Source: JAABRT01 sp038259155 (GTDB taxonomy: Bacteria > Gemmatimonadota > Gemmatimonadetes > Gemmatimonadales > Gemmatimonadaceae). From it: a stretch of 19,232 nucleotides of DNA. Made by a program: the position numbers and the translations under genes. A model generated the notes under the pieces. That model made no database searches, was not told the origin of the DNA, and was given only the letters and a program-made list of their open reading frames with translations. Each line of letters begins with the position of its first letter. The first letter of the stretch is position 1. Positions 7,780-15,158 of the stretch are shown piece by piece. The stretch spans positions 1 to 19,232 of the forward strand of contig JBBSPE010000081.1 of NCBI GenBank assembly GCA_038259155.1, given 5' to 3'.

Positions 7780-10266
7780 GTGACTGTGTTTCCTGTGCAA
7801 TTTCGGTTGTCGCGCCCAGGTCGCTTGAGCGCCTGTGGTCTGGTCCTCTTGGCTGCCTGCGTGACGCTTCCCCTGCGAAGCGGCGCGCAAGCTGTCGACG
7901 AGACGCTGGCGGGACGTTGCGCCATGCCAGATTCCATCGCCATTCGCGGGGCGTCGCGCGTGAGCGAGGACGTCATTCGCAACGAGGGTGCCCTCCGCGT
8001 GGGCGACCCGCTCAACTTCCAGGTGCTGCAACGCGCGATCAAGGCGCTGTTCGCTCTGGGGCAGTTTCACGATGTCGCCATCGACTGCGATCTTTCCACG
8101 GTACCGGACAAGGTGCTGCTCGTGTATCGCGTTGACGAGCGGGCCCTGTTGGGGGACGTCAGCGTGACGGGCGTAAGCGCCGTCTCCGAGCGGAGTGTGC
8201 GCGACAAGGTATCGCTGCTGCTCGGCCGGCCGGTGGACCCGGCGGACATCGCCACGTCGCGCGCACGCATCGATTCGCTCTACCAGGCGGCGGGGTATTA
8301 CCTCGCCAGCGTGGTCCCCGACAGCACGGTGCTGTCTGACGGGCGCCTCGCCATCACGTTCCGGATCAACGAGGGCCGACGGCTCGCGATCTCCGGGATT
8401 GAGTTCGTGGGCACCAAGAGCGTCGAGCCGAAGACTGTTGCGGGGGCGATGCAGACCAAGCCGGAAGGGTTCTGGTTCTTTCAGAAGGGTGACTACGATG
8501 ATGAAGCCTTCGCCGGTGACCTTGGCGAGCGCATTCCGTCGTTGTACTCGCGGCTGGGCCACATTGATGCGCGCGTGCTCGAGGACACCCTCCTTGTCGA
8601 TCCGGAACTTGGCAAAGGCAAGCTGCGGGTCACAATTGACGAGGGGCCGCAGTACCAGATCGGCAGCTTCGGCATCACGGGAAACCGCGCCGTCCCCACC
8701 GATGTTCTCAACGGATTGTATGTGGCGAGCGGCGCCGGTCCGTCGCTGCGTCAGCGCCTGTTCTCGCTCATCAAGCGCGAGCCGAAGGCCGACGACGGGG
8801 TGTTTGACGCCGACCGCTTCGAGAAGGCCACGCAGGAGGCGGGCAGCCTCTATCGGGATCGGGGCTACATCTATGCGAACGTCTATCCCGTCATCGAGCG
8901 CACGGTCACCGCGGACTCGCAGCCGGCGGTGAATCTGCGGTGGGAAGTGGACGAGCGGCAGCCGGCCATCGTGAATCGCATCGAGATCGTGGGCAACGAT
9001 TACACCTCGGAAGACTGCATTCGTCGTGCGATCGTGCTCGTGCCCGGCGGTGTGTTCAACCAGAGCGCGCTCATCAACAGCTACCAGCAGATCCAGAATC
9101 TCGGGTTCTTCGAGACGCCCATGGCGTTTCCCACGCCCAAGCAGGTGAATGAAGCGGGTGATGTGGATCTCATCTTCACGGTCAAGGAAAAGCGCACGGG
9201 CAGCATCAACTTCGGTGCGTCGGCGGGCCAGGGTGGTGTGGGCTTCGGTGGATTCATCGGTGTCGAGCAGCCCAACCTGTTCGGACAGTGCAAGCGCGGG
9301 TCAATCAACTGGCAGTATGGTCGCTTCCAGAACGACTTCACACTCACCTATCAGGATCCCGCACTTCGTCGCTCCCGCACATCGGGCACGGTGAGTGCGT
9401 ATCGCACGCAGTCGCGTTTCGTGGTGGGCAACCTCGGGCAGAACATTCGCACGGGCGCCAATCTCCGATTGGGTTTTCCCGTGCCCTGGTCGTACAACTC
9501 GGCGTTCTCGGTCACGTACGGCGCGGAGTCTGCCACCTTCACCAGCGGGTCGCTGGCCGGTTCGTGTTCCCGCAATTGCTTCCGGTCAAGCATCGGGTTG
9601 GACTACACGTTTGACAACCGCCTTGGCATGCCGTTCCCGTTCACCGGTTCGCTGCGCACGGTCACGGCGGACTTCAGTGGCGGTCCGCTTGGGGGGACGG
9701 TGAACTTCCAGCGGTACACCGGTGAAATCAAGTCGTTTACGCAGGTGGGACAGATTGGCGGACGCTCACCCGGCTCCCAGCCGCTGCCGCTGGTGATCGG
9801 GCTCTCGGTGAAGTCCGGTGCGTTGTTCGGCAACTCGGGCCCGTTCTTTTTCCAGCAGCAGTTCGCCGTTGGCGGCGTGCAGTTTGGTCAGGCGCTGCGC
9901 GGCTACCCGGAGTTCTCCATCACACCGGGCGGCTTCAACCCGAACACCGACCAGTTCCGCTCCGATCAGGCGTCCTTCGGCAACGCCTTCATGGTGGCCA
10001 GCGGTGAGTTCGGCCTCCGCATCAGCTCCATGCTGTACATGAACGCGTTCTTCGACGCGGGCAACAACTGGGCATCCGCTCAGCAGTTCAATCCCACGAA
10101 ACTGTTCCGTTCGGCAGGATTCGGGGTATCAACGGTCACACCCCTCGGGCCCCTCGGGCTCGATTTCGCGTATGGATTCGACCGGGTCACGGTCGATCCA
10201 ACAACCCGCCGCGTGAGGCCGGACCCGCGGTGGCAGTTTCATTTCCGGCTCGGACAGCTTTTCTAG
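7780..10266 (+). CDS. bamA: BamA (Omp85), outer-membrane protein assembly factor
   Basis: Core of the BAM machine that folds and inserts beta-barrel proteins into the outer membrane. About 828 residues from GTG 7780; in-frame GTGs at 7786 and 7795 are alternatives, and no Shine-Dalgarno site is visible for any of them. It has a signal peptide with basic residues R9-R15, a hydrophobic core and likely cleavage after SGAQA (residue 38). Five POTRA-like repeats follow to about residue 465 (for example SIAIRGASRVSEDVIRNEGA, GITGNRAVPTDVL and IEIVGNDYTSEDCIRRA), then a 16-strand-type barrel. The L6 motif is LRGYPEF with R707, and the chain ends in phenylalanine (WQFHFRLGQLF), the usual beta-signal. 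Oddities are cysteines at 504, 596 and 600 in the barrel region, and LLAAC in the signal peptide. The frame is open upstream into clpC. skp follows after 12 bases. Confidence 0.93.
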   Translation: MTVFPVQFRLSRPGRLSACGLVLLAACVTLPLRSGAQAVDETLAGRCAMPDSIAIRGASRVSEDVIRNEGALRVGDPLNFQVLQRAIKALFALGQFHDVAIDCDLSTVPDKVLLVYRVDERALLGDVSVTGVSAVSERSVRDKVSLLLGRPVDPADIATSRARIDSLYQAAGYYLASVVPDSTVLSDGRLAITFRINEGRRLAISGIEFVGTKSVEPKTVAGAMQTKPEGFWFFQKGDYDDEAFAGDLGERIPSLYSRLGHIDARVLEDTLLVDPELGKGKLRVTIDEGPQYQIGSFGITGNRAVPTDVLNGLYVASGAGPSLRQRLFSLIKREPKADDGVFDADRFEKATQEAGSLYRDRGYIYANVYPVIERTVTADSQPAVNLRWEVDERQPAIVNRIEIVGNDYTSEDCIRRAIVLVPGGVFNQSALINSYQQIQNLGFFETPMAFPTPKQVNEAGDVDLIFTVKEKRTGSINFGASAGQGGVGFGGFIGVEQPNLFGQCKRGSINWQYGRFQNDFTLTYQDPALRRSRTSGTVSAYRTQSRFVVGNLGQNIRTGANLRLGFPVPWSYNSAFSVTYGAESATFTSGSLAGSCSRNCFRSSIGLDYTFDNRLGMPFPFTGSLRTVTADFSGGPLGGTVNFQRYTGEIKSFTQVGQIGGRSPGSQPLPLVIGLSVKSGALFGNSGPFFFQQQFAVGGVQFGQALRGYPEFSITPGGFNPNTDQFRSDQASFGNAFMVASGEFGLRISSMLYMNAFFDAGNNWASAQQFNPTKLFRSAGFGVSTVTPLGPLGLDFAYGFDRVTVDPTTRRVRPDPRWQFHFRLGQLF

Positions 10267-10278
10267 GGCGGTATCCAG

Positions 10279-10887
10279 ATGCGTTCTTTCCTGTTCAACA
10301 GCGCTGTCGCACTCGCGCTTCTCGTTCCTGCTTCGGCCCACGCGCAGGCGGCGGCGCAGAAGTTCGCCTTCGTCAACACGCAGTTGATTCTGCAGGCGGC
10401 GCCTGGCGCCACCGAGGCGCAGGCGCAGTTCCAGAAGGACGTGGAGTCTCTGCGCGCGCAGGTGCAGGCGCTCAGCGACTCGCTGGCTGCACTCGAAGAG
10501 GAGTACACGACGGCGGCCCCCGCGCTCAGCCCCACCGCGCGTGACGCGCGCCTCAAGGCCCTGACCGAAAAAAAGACGGGCTTTGAGCAGCGTGCCGAAG
10601 CGCTCAATCAGCAGGCCGAGCAGCGCCAGTTCGAGCTCATGCAGCCGATCATGGACAACGTGCGCAAGGCGCTGGATGACTTGCGCATTGAAGCCGGCTA
10701 CGCGTTCATCTTCGATGTGGCCAACTCGTCGTTCATCGTGGCAGCCGACAAGAATCTCGATGTCACCGAGCGGGTGATTGCGAAGCTGCGCACCATGCCC
10801 AAGGCTGCCGCGGCGCCGGCAGCTGGCCCGACGACGCGTCCGGCCGGTGTGCAGGCGAAGCCGCCAATGAAGTCGCCCACGCGGTGA
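10279..10887 (+). CDS. skp: Skp/OmpH-family periplasmic chaperone
   Basis: Periplasmic holdase that carries unfolded outer-membrane proteins to BamA. The 202-residue protein has a signal peptide (MRSFLFNSAVALALLVPASA, cleavage near AHAQA), the typical start KFAFVNTQLILQ, then long charged helices (about residues 45-130) that would form the coiled-coil tentacles, and a closing beta segment around GYAFIFDVANSSFIVAADKNLDVTERVIAKL. That last stretch is a standard OmpH signature. After it comes an extra tail of about 30 residues rich in Ala, Pro and Lys, which is not part of the usual Skp core. It follows bamA by 12 bases, as in many genomes, and its TGA overlaps the lpxD GTG by three bases. The symbol is by family; a paralogue role cannot be excluded. 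Confidence 0.88.
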   Translation: MRSFLFNSAVALALLVPASAHAQAAAQKFAFVNTQLILQAAPGATEAQAQFQKDVESLRAQVQALSDSLAALEEEYTTAAPALSPTARDARLKALTEKKTGFEQRAEALNQQAEQRQFELMQPIMDNVRKALDDLRIEAGYAFIFDVANSSFIVAADKNLDVTERVIAKLRTMPKAAAAPAAGPTTRPAGVQAKPPMKSPTR

Positions 10888-11963
10888 GCTCTCTCGCGTC
10901 CGCAGCGGGACGTTCTGGCGGTGACGGGCGAAAGCCCGTCACCGCTTCCGCTATTGCAGACCTTGTCGGGGGAACGCTGCAGGGCGACGGGAGCGTGCTG
11001 GTCCACGGTGTTGCGGCGCTCGATCGGGCAGACGGCGGTCAGCTGAGCTTGCTGTCGCACGCGCGGTACGCTGCCTGGTTCCGGACATCGCGTGCGGGGG
11101 TGGTGCTGGTAGGCCCGGCGTTTCGAGAGCTGCCCGGTTCACCGGCGGCGAGGATCGTGGTCGAGCAGCCCATGGACGCCATGTTGGCCGTCCTGCCGCT
11201 CTTCCATCGTACACCAACTCGAGCCACCGGCGTGCACCCCACCGCCAGCGTGTCGCCGGATGCGGTGCTCGGCGCCGATGTCACCATCGACGCGTTCGCC
11301 GTCATCGGTCCGGGCGTCGTGCTCGGCGACCGCGTGTGGATCGGGGCGCACGCCGTCGTGGGCGACGGTTGCGTGGTGGGTACCGACAGCCGGCTGTTCC
11401 CGCAGTCTACGTGCTATCCGTACTGCGAACTTGGTGAGCGCGTCGTACTGCACGCGGGTGCGCGCGTGGGGCGCGAGGGATTTGGCTGGGTGCCCCGAGA
11501 CGGCTCGGCGCATCGCATTCCCCACGTGGGGCGCTGCGTGCTCGGCAACGACGTGGAGATCGGTGCGAACAGCTGCGTGGATCGCGGCAGCATCGACGAC
11601 ACGATCATCGGGGCGGGCACCAAGGTGGACAGCTTGGTCCAGATCGCGCACAATGTGCGGATCGGGCGCGCATGCATGATCGCGTCGCAAGTCGGGATCG
11701 CGGGCTCGACGCGGGTGGAGGACGGCGTGCAACTCGGTGGCCAGGTTGGTCTGGCGGGGCATCTGGAAATCGGTGCGGGCACCACGATCGCGGCACAGGC
11801 CGGCGTGGTTGGTAATGTCCCGGCGGGCGAAGTGTGGTCGGGCTATCCGGCTCGGCCGCATCGTGAGCAGATGCGTGCCTCGGCGGCATTGCACCGCGTG
11901 ACGGCCATCCTGCGACCGCTGGAGCGCCTGGTCAAACAGACTCGTGAGGAGCCAAACCCATGA
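10884..11963 (+). CDS. lpxD: LpxD, UDP-3-O-(3-hydroxyacyl)glucosamine N-acyltransferase
   Basis: Third step of lipid A synthesis: transfers a hydroxyacyl chain from ACP to the 2-amino group of UDP-3-O-acyl-glucosamine. The 359-residue protein has the N-terminal uridine-binding domain (about 20-105) and a left-handed beta-helix of hexapeptide repeats (about 115-330). The signature NSCVDRGSIDDTIIG is followed by QIAHN with the catalytic histidine at H256. A C-terminal helix ends the chain. GTG 10884 overlaps the skp stop (GTGA). No other start codon occurs before the conserved TASAIADLVGG, so the roughly 20-residue N-terminal extension is real if the gene is translated. That extension is encoded by a perfect hairpin (10918-10945). 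The stop overlaps the lpxC-fabZ start by four bases. Confidence 0.95.
   Translation: MSSLASAAGRSGGDGRKPVTASAIADLVGGTLQGDGSVLVHGVAALDRADGGQLSLLSHARYAAWFRTSRAGVVLVGPAFRELPGSPAARIVVEQPMDAMLAVLPLFHRTPTRATGVHPTASVSPDAVLGADVTIDAFAVIGPGVVLGDRVWIGAHAVVGDGCVVGTDSRLFPQSTCYPYCELGERVVLHAGARVGREGFGWVPRDGSAHRIPHVGRCVLGNDVEIGANSCVDRGSIDDTIIGAGTKVDSLVQIAHNVRIGRACMIASQVGIAGSTRVEDGVQLGGQVGLAGHLEIGAGTTIAAQAGVVGNVPAGEVWSGYPARPHREQMRASAALHRVTAILRPLERLVKQTREEPNP
10918..10945. other. Perfect 12-bp hairpin with GAAA tetraloop inside early lpxD
   Basis: GCGGTGACGGGC (10918-10929) is exactly complementary to GCCCGTCACCGC (10934-10945), closing on GAAA, a GNRA-type loop. There is no T-tract, so it is not a classical terminator. 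It sits 31 bases downstream of the lpxD GTG, within codons 12-21. It could slow translation or degradation of this part of the message, or be a small repeat element, which would need a genome search. Confidence 0.75.
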
Positions 11964-13342
11964 TCGCGCCGATGACGTCGAAGCCCGCCGCTGCGCTGGA
12001 TGACGCGCGCGTTCCGTCTGCGGTTCGACCGGCGGATGTCTGGACGGTCGCGCTTCCGTCCCTGCCGGTTACGGGTGAGCGGCGCACGATCGCCCGCGCC
12101 ATTGGTGTGTCCGGCGTCGGTCTCCACATGGGCAAGCCGTGCCGACTCGAGTTTCGGCCGGCTGCCTCAGGGAGCGGCGTGTTCTTCCGGCGTCTCGACC
12201 TCCCCGACGCCGCCCCGACGCCGGCGCTGGTGCGTGTTGCGGTCGAGGCAGCGCGTCGCACGCAACTTGGGACGGGAACCGATGCGCTGCACACGGTGGA
12301 GCACGTGCTGGCCGCGGTGGGCGCCTTGCACCTGGACGACCTCGAGATCGCGATGGATGCGGCCGAACCACCCATCATGGACGGCAGTGCGGCCCCGTTT
12401 CTGGCCGCCTTGGCGGAGGCGGGCATCGTGTCCAACGGTGGAAGGCCCGACTGGTTGGTGCTCCGGCGTCCGCTCCGTGTGGTGGACGGCGATTCCGTGT
12501 ACGAGGCCGAGCCGTCGCTCGACCTCGATCTCGATGTGCACATCGATTTTCCGCACCCGCTGATCGGACCGCAGACGGGTCGGTATCGGGTGTCGTCGCC
12601 CGTGTTTGCGCGTGAACTCGCGTCGGCGCGCACCTTCGGGTTCACGCATGAGGTGGAAGCGTTGCGCGCGCTGGGTTTGATTCAGGGCGCATCGTTCGAG
12701 AACGCGGTCGTGCTGGACGCTGAGGGGGTGCAGAACGGGCCGTTGCGCTGGGCCGACGAGTTCGTGCGCCACAAGGCGCTGGACTGCGTTGGAGATCTTG
12801 TGTTGGCTGGTGCGCGTGTGCGCGCCAAAATCGTCGCTCATCGCCCGAGTCACCGCGGCACCGTCGCGTTTGTCCGGGAGCTGCTTCGCACTGCGGTTCG
12901 GGAGTCTGCCGTGTACACCGTCGAAGACATCATGCAGGTGCTGCCGCACCGCTATCCGTTCCTGCTCGTGGATCGCATCCTCGAGATCGAAGAGGGCAAG
13001 CGGATTGTGGGGCTCAAGAACGTCACCATCAACGAGCCGTTCTTCCAGGGACACTTTCCCGGGCATCCGATCATGCCGGGCGTGCTGATCGTCGAGGCGA
13101 TGGCGCAGGTGGGTGGTATGCTGCTCATGCGCACCATCGAGGATCCGGGCAGCAAGGTCGTGTACTTCATGTCGCTTGACAACATCAAGTTTCGCCGGCC
13201 GGTCAAGCCCGGCGACCAGATCCGTTTCGAGCTCGAAGTGCTCCAGCTGCGCGGGAGCACGTGCAAGATGCGCGGCATTGGCTACGTGGAGGGAGAGGTG
13301 GTGGCGCAGGCCGACATGGCCGCGATGATCCGCGACAGATGA
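11960..13342 (+). CDS. lpxC/fabZ: Bifunctional LpxC-FabZ: lipid A deacetylase fused to hydroxyacyl-ACP dehydratase
   Basis: Two enzymes in one 460-residue chain. Residues about 38-310 are LpxC, the zinc deacetylase that commits UDP-3-O-acyl-GlcNAc to lipid A. It shows the base E114 and zinc ligand H115 in TVEHVLAA, PIMDGSAAPF, SARTFGF, ligands H271 and D275 in RHKALDCVGD, and catalytic H298 in SHRGT. The spacings 271-275-298 match E. coli 238-242-265. Residues about 318-460 are FabZ, dehydrating 3-hydroxyacyl-ACP, with H330 in LPHRYPFLLVDR and E379 in GVLIVEAMAQ. No stop or start separates the halves. Fusion enzymes of this kind are known in Bacteroidetes and some other phyla. Both active sites look intact. 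An N-terminal stretch of about 35 residues precedes the LpxC core; the ATG overlaps the lpxD stop, and an inner ATG at 11972 is possible. Confidence 0.96.
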   Translation: MIAPMTSKPAAALDDARVPSAVRPADVWTVALPSLPVTGERRTIARAIGVSGVGLHMGKPCRLEFRPAASGSGVFFRRLDLPDAAPTPALVRVAVEAARRTQLGTGTDALHTVEHVLAAVGALHLDDLEIAMDAAEPPIMDGSAAPFLAALAEAGIVSNGGRPDWLVLRRPLRVVDGDSVYEAEPSLDLDLDVHIDFPHPLIGPQTGRYRVSSPVFARELASARTFGFTHEVEALRALGLIQGASFENAVVLDAEGVQNGPLRWADEFVRHKALDCVGDLVLAGARVRAKIVAHRPSHRGTVAFVRELLRTAVRESAVYTVEDIMQVLPHRYPFLLVDRILEIEEGKRIVGLKNVTINEPFFQGHFPGHPIMPGVLIVEAMAQVGGMLLMRTIEDPGSKVVYFMSLDNIKFRRPVKPGDQIRFELEVLQLRGSTCKMRGIGYVEGEVVAQADMAAMIRDR

Positions 13343-14115
13343 CCACGCGTATTCATCCGTCCGCGATCGTTGATTCGGCCGCGGAACTCGGCGTGGACGT
13401 GGAAGTCGGTGCGTGGGCGATGGTCGGACCGGGCTGCGTCGTGGGCGACGGGAGCGTGCTGTCGCCCCGGGCCACGCTCGAACGGGATGTGACGCTGGGG
13501 CAGCGTGTGCGCGTCGGCGTGGGGACGGTGCTGGGCGGTGACCCGCAGGATCTCAAGTATCGCGGTGAATCCACGCGGGTTGAGGTTGGTGACGACACCA
13601 CGTTCCGCGAGTACGCCACGGTGAATCGCGGTACATCGCACTCGCACGTCACGCGGGTTGGCAAGGGCTGCTTTGTCATGAGCTATGTGCATCTCGCGCA
13701 CGACTGCATGCTGGGCGATGGCGTGATCATTTCCAACGGTACGCAGCTCGCCGGACACGTGGTGGTGGATGATCGGGCCACGATCTCCGGACTGTGCACG
13801 GTGCACCAGTTCGTGCGCATCGGGGCGCACGCATTCGTGGGCGGGAGCTCACGGGTGGCGCAGGATGTACCGCCGTATGTGAAAGCGGTGGGCAATCCGG
13901 TCAAGCTCTTCGGGCTCAACAGCGTCGGACTGCAGCGCAGCGGGTTTGCCGAGCCGGTGGTGAAGGAGCTCAAGCGGGCGTATCGGCTCATGTTTCGGTC
14001 CGAACACAACGTGACGCAGGGACTGGTGCGCGCGCGCGAGGAGTGCGCGCCGCTGCCCGAGGTGGGGCGGTTCCTCGATTTCGTGGAGCAGAGCGAGCGT
14101 GGGGTGGGGTTCTGA
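13339..14115 (+). CDS. lpxA: LpxA, UDP-N-acetylglucosamine O-acyltransferase
   Basis: First step of lipid A synthesis: moves a hydroxyacyl group from ACP to the 3-position of UDP-GlcNAc (or the 3-amino group of a diamino analogue). The 258-residue protein is a hexapeptide-repeat beta-helix with family landmarks: HPSAIVDSAAELG at the start, GGDPQDLKY, FREYATVNRGT, the catalytic histidine H121 in HLAHDC (with H118), TVHQFVRIGAHAFVGG, VAQDVPPYVKAVGNP, and the C-terminal helical part with LNSVGLQRSGF. The ATG overlaps the lpxC-fabZ stop by four bases (ATGA), and its own TGA shares one base with the next ATG. Substrate choice between an oxygen and a nitrogen at sugar position 3 cannot be read confidently here, and matters because of the oxidoreductase that follows. 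Confidence 0.96.
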   Translation: MTTRIHPSAIVDSAAELGVDVEVGAWAMVGPGCVVGDGSVLSPRATLERDVTLGQRVRVGVGTVLGGDPQDLKYRGESTRVEVGDDTTFREYATVNRGTSHSHVTRVGKGCFVMSYVHLAHDCMLGDGVIISNGTQLAGHVVVDDRATISGLCTVHQFVRIGAHAFVGGSSRVAQDVPPYVKAVGNPVKLFGLNSVGLQRSGFAEPVVKELKRAYRLMFRSEHNVTQGLVRAREECAPLPEVGRFLDFVEQSERGVGF

Positions 14116-15158
14116 TGACGGCGCGCGTCGGAGTGATCGGGGCGGGGGCGTTGGGGCAGCACCATGTACGCATTCTGCGCGACCTGCTCGGTGATGGGTT
14201 CGCCGGCCTGTACGATGCCGACGCCACGCGAGCCGCCGCGATCGCCGAGCAGCTGGGTGTGCGCGCGCACGCTACGCTCGAGTCGTTGCTCGCGGTGTGC
14301 GATGCCGTGTCCATTGTCGTGCCCACCACCGCACATCACGCCGTTGCCGCGGCGGCACTCGCTGCTGGATGTCACGTGTTCGTGGAGAAGCCGTTCACGG
14401 TCACGCTCGAGGAGGCCGATGATCTCCTGGCGAAAGCGCAGGCGGCCGGCCGACTGGTGCAGGTGGGGCACGTGGAGCGTGTCAACCGCGCGGTGCGCGC
14501 GGCGCTCCCGTACGTGGACTCGCCGCGCTTCATCGAGAGTGATCGACTCGCACCATTCAATCCGCGAGGCTCGGATGTCGCGGTGGTGCTCGATCTCATG
14601 ATTCACGACATCGATCTGGTGCGCACGCTGGTGGGTGAGCGTGTGTCCGAGGTGCAGGCGACGGGCATTCCGGTGCTGACGCCGCAACTTGATATCGCGA
14701 ACGCCCGGCTCGTGTTCGCGAACGGCGCGGTTGCGAATGTCACGGCCAGTCGCGTTTCGCGCGACCGCATTCGGAAGCTCCGCCTCTTCCAGCGCAGCGG
14801 ATATCTGTCGCTTGACCTCGCGCAGGGATCTGGCGAGTTCTTCCGACTGCGACACGACCTCGATCCGGCAATGCTCGCGGCCCAGCCGCGCGCGCTCGAG
14901 GAGTTCGTGGAGCGCATTCCACTCGACGCACCGGAGGCGGAGCCGCTCAAACTCGAGCTGGCGCAGTTTATCGAAGCGATCGAGGGCCGAGCGGCTGTCG
15001 CGGTGTCCGGGGAGGAAGGGCGGGAAGCACTTGCGGTGGCGCTGCGCATCATGCGGGAGATCGAGCGCACGCTGCCCGACATGCGTTCCGCCTTTCAACC
15101 AGCGGGAGCGGGGGCGGCCGGCGCGGGCACGTCGGCTCGCGACATGCCGCGTGGGTAA
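14115..15158 (+). CDS. Gfo/Idh/MocA-family NAD(P)-dependent oxidoreductase, GnnA-like by position
   Basis: A 347-residue sugar-type dehydrogenase of unproven substrate. The N-terminal Rossmann fold shows GAGALGQHH at residues 8-16. The family lysine is in EKPF (E91-K92-P93), then VGHVERVN at about 117. The C-terminal domain carries LDLMIHDIDL with H164 and D165 at the place of the usual active-site histidine. ATG 14115 is chosen because it shares a base with the lpxA stop and gives the Rossmann motif its usual position; the frame is open upstream only by chance. In Acidithiobacillus, GnnA, an oxidoreductase of this family, is encoded with GnnB between lpxA and lpxB and makes UDP-GlcNAc3N for N-linked lipid A. 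The position matches, but no aminotransferase is present here, so the GnnA role is a hypothesis. It overlaps lpxB by eight bases. Confidence 0.85.
   Translation: MTARVGVIGAGALGQHHVRILRDLLGDGFAGLYDADATRAAAIAEQLGVRAHATLESLLAVCDAVSIVVPTTAHHAVAAAALAAGCHVFVEKPFTVTLEEADDLLAKAQAAGRLVQVGHVERVNRAVRAALPYVDSPRFIESDRLAPFNPRGSDVAVVLDLMIHDIDLVRTLVGERVSEVQATGIPVLTPQLDIANARLVFANGAVANVTASRVSRDRIRKLRLFQRSGYLSLDLAQGSGEFFRLRHDLDPAMLAAQPRALEEFVERIPLDAPEAEPLKLELAQFIEAIEGRAAVAVSGEEGREALAVALRIMREIERTLPDMRSAFQPAGAGAAGAGTSARDMPRG

Larger units (their letters stand above)
5119..10266 (+). other. Uninterrupted 1715-codon frame spanning clpC and bamA
   Basis: From the clpC ATG to the bamA TAG there is no in-frame stop. 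Read literally this is a ClpC-BamA fusion. I treat it as two genes, because a strong intrinsic terminator (7645-7686) and an N-terminal signal peptide for BamA lie between them, and a cytoplasmic unfoldase ahead of a signal peptide would block export. The joining segment, codons about 832-887, resembles neither family. An automated caller would probably report one fused gene here. Confidence 0.85.

Noticed and set aside
5119..10266. A genuine, functional ClpC-BamA fusion protein
   Set aside because: BamA has its own signal peptide and must cross the inner membrane, and a terminator separates the two. I keep the missing stop as a finding but not the fusion as a product.
12531..12546. Perfect 16-base palindrome TCGATGTGCACATCGA followed by TTTT in the LpxC part
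   Set aside because: It encodes a conserved LpxC stretch (DVHID), and one such palindrome in 19 kb is close to chance. There is no sign of a terminator or operator context.
13794..14114. Upstream in-frame extension of the Gfo/Idh/MocA gene
   Set aside because: It lies inside lpxA and is not family-like. ATG 14115 places the Rossmann motif where expected.
14689..15150. Upstream in-frame extension of lpxB
   Set aside because: It overlaps the oxidoreductase gene and translates to Arg/Ser-rich sequence unlike LpxB. GTG 15151 gives the normal N-terminus.
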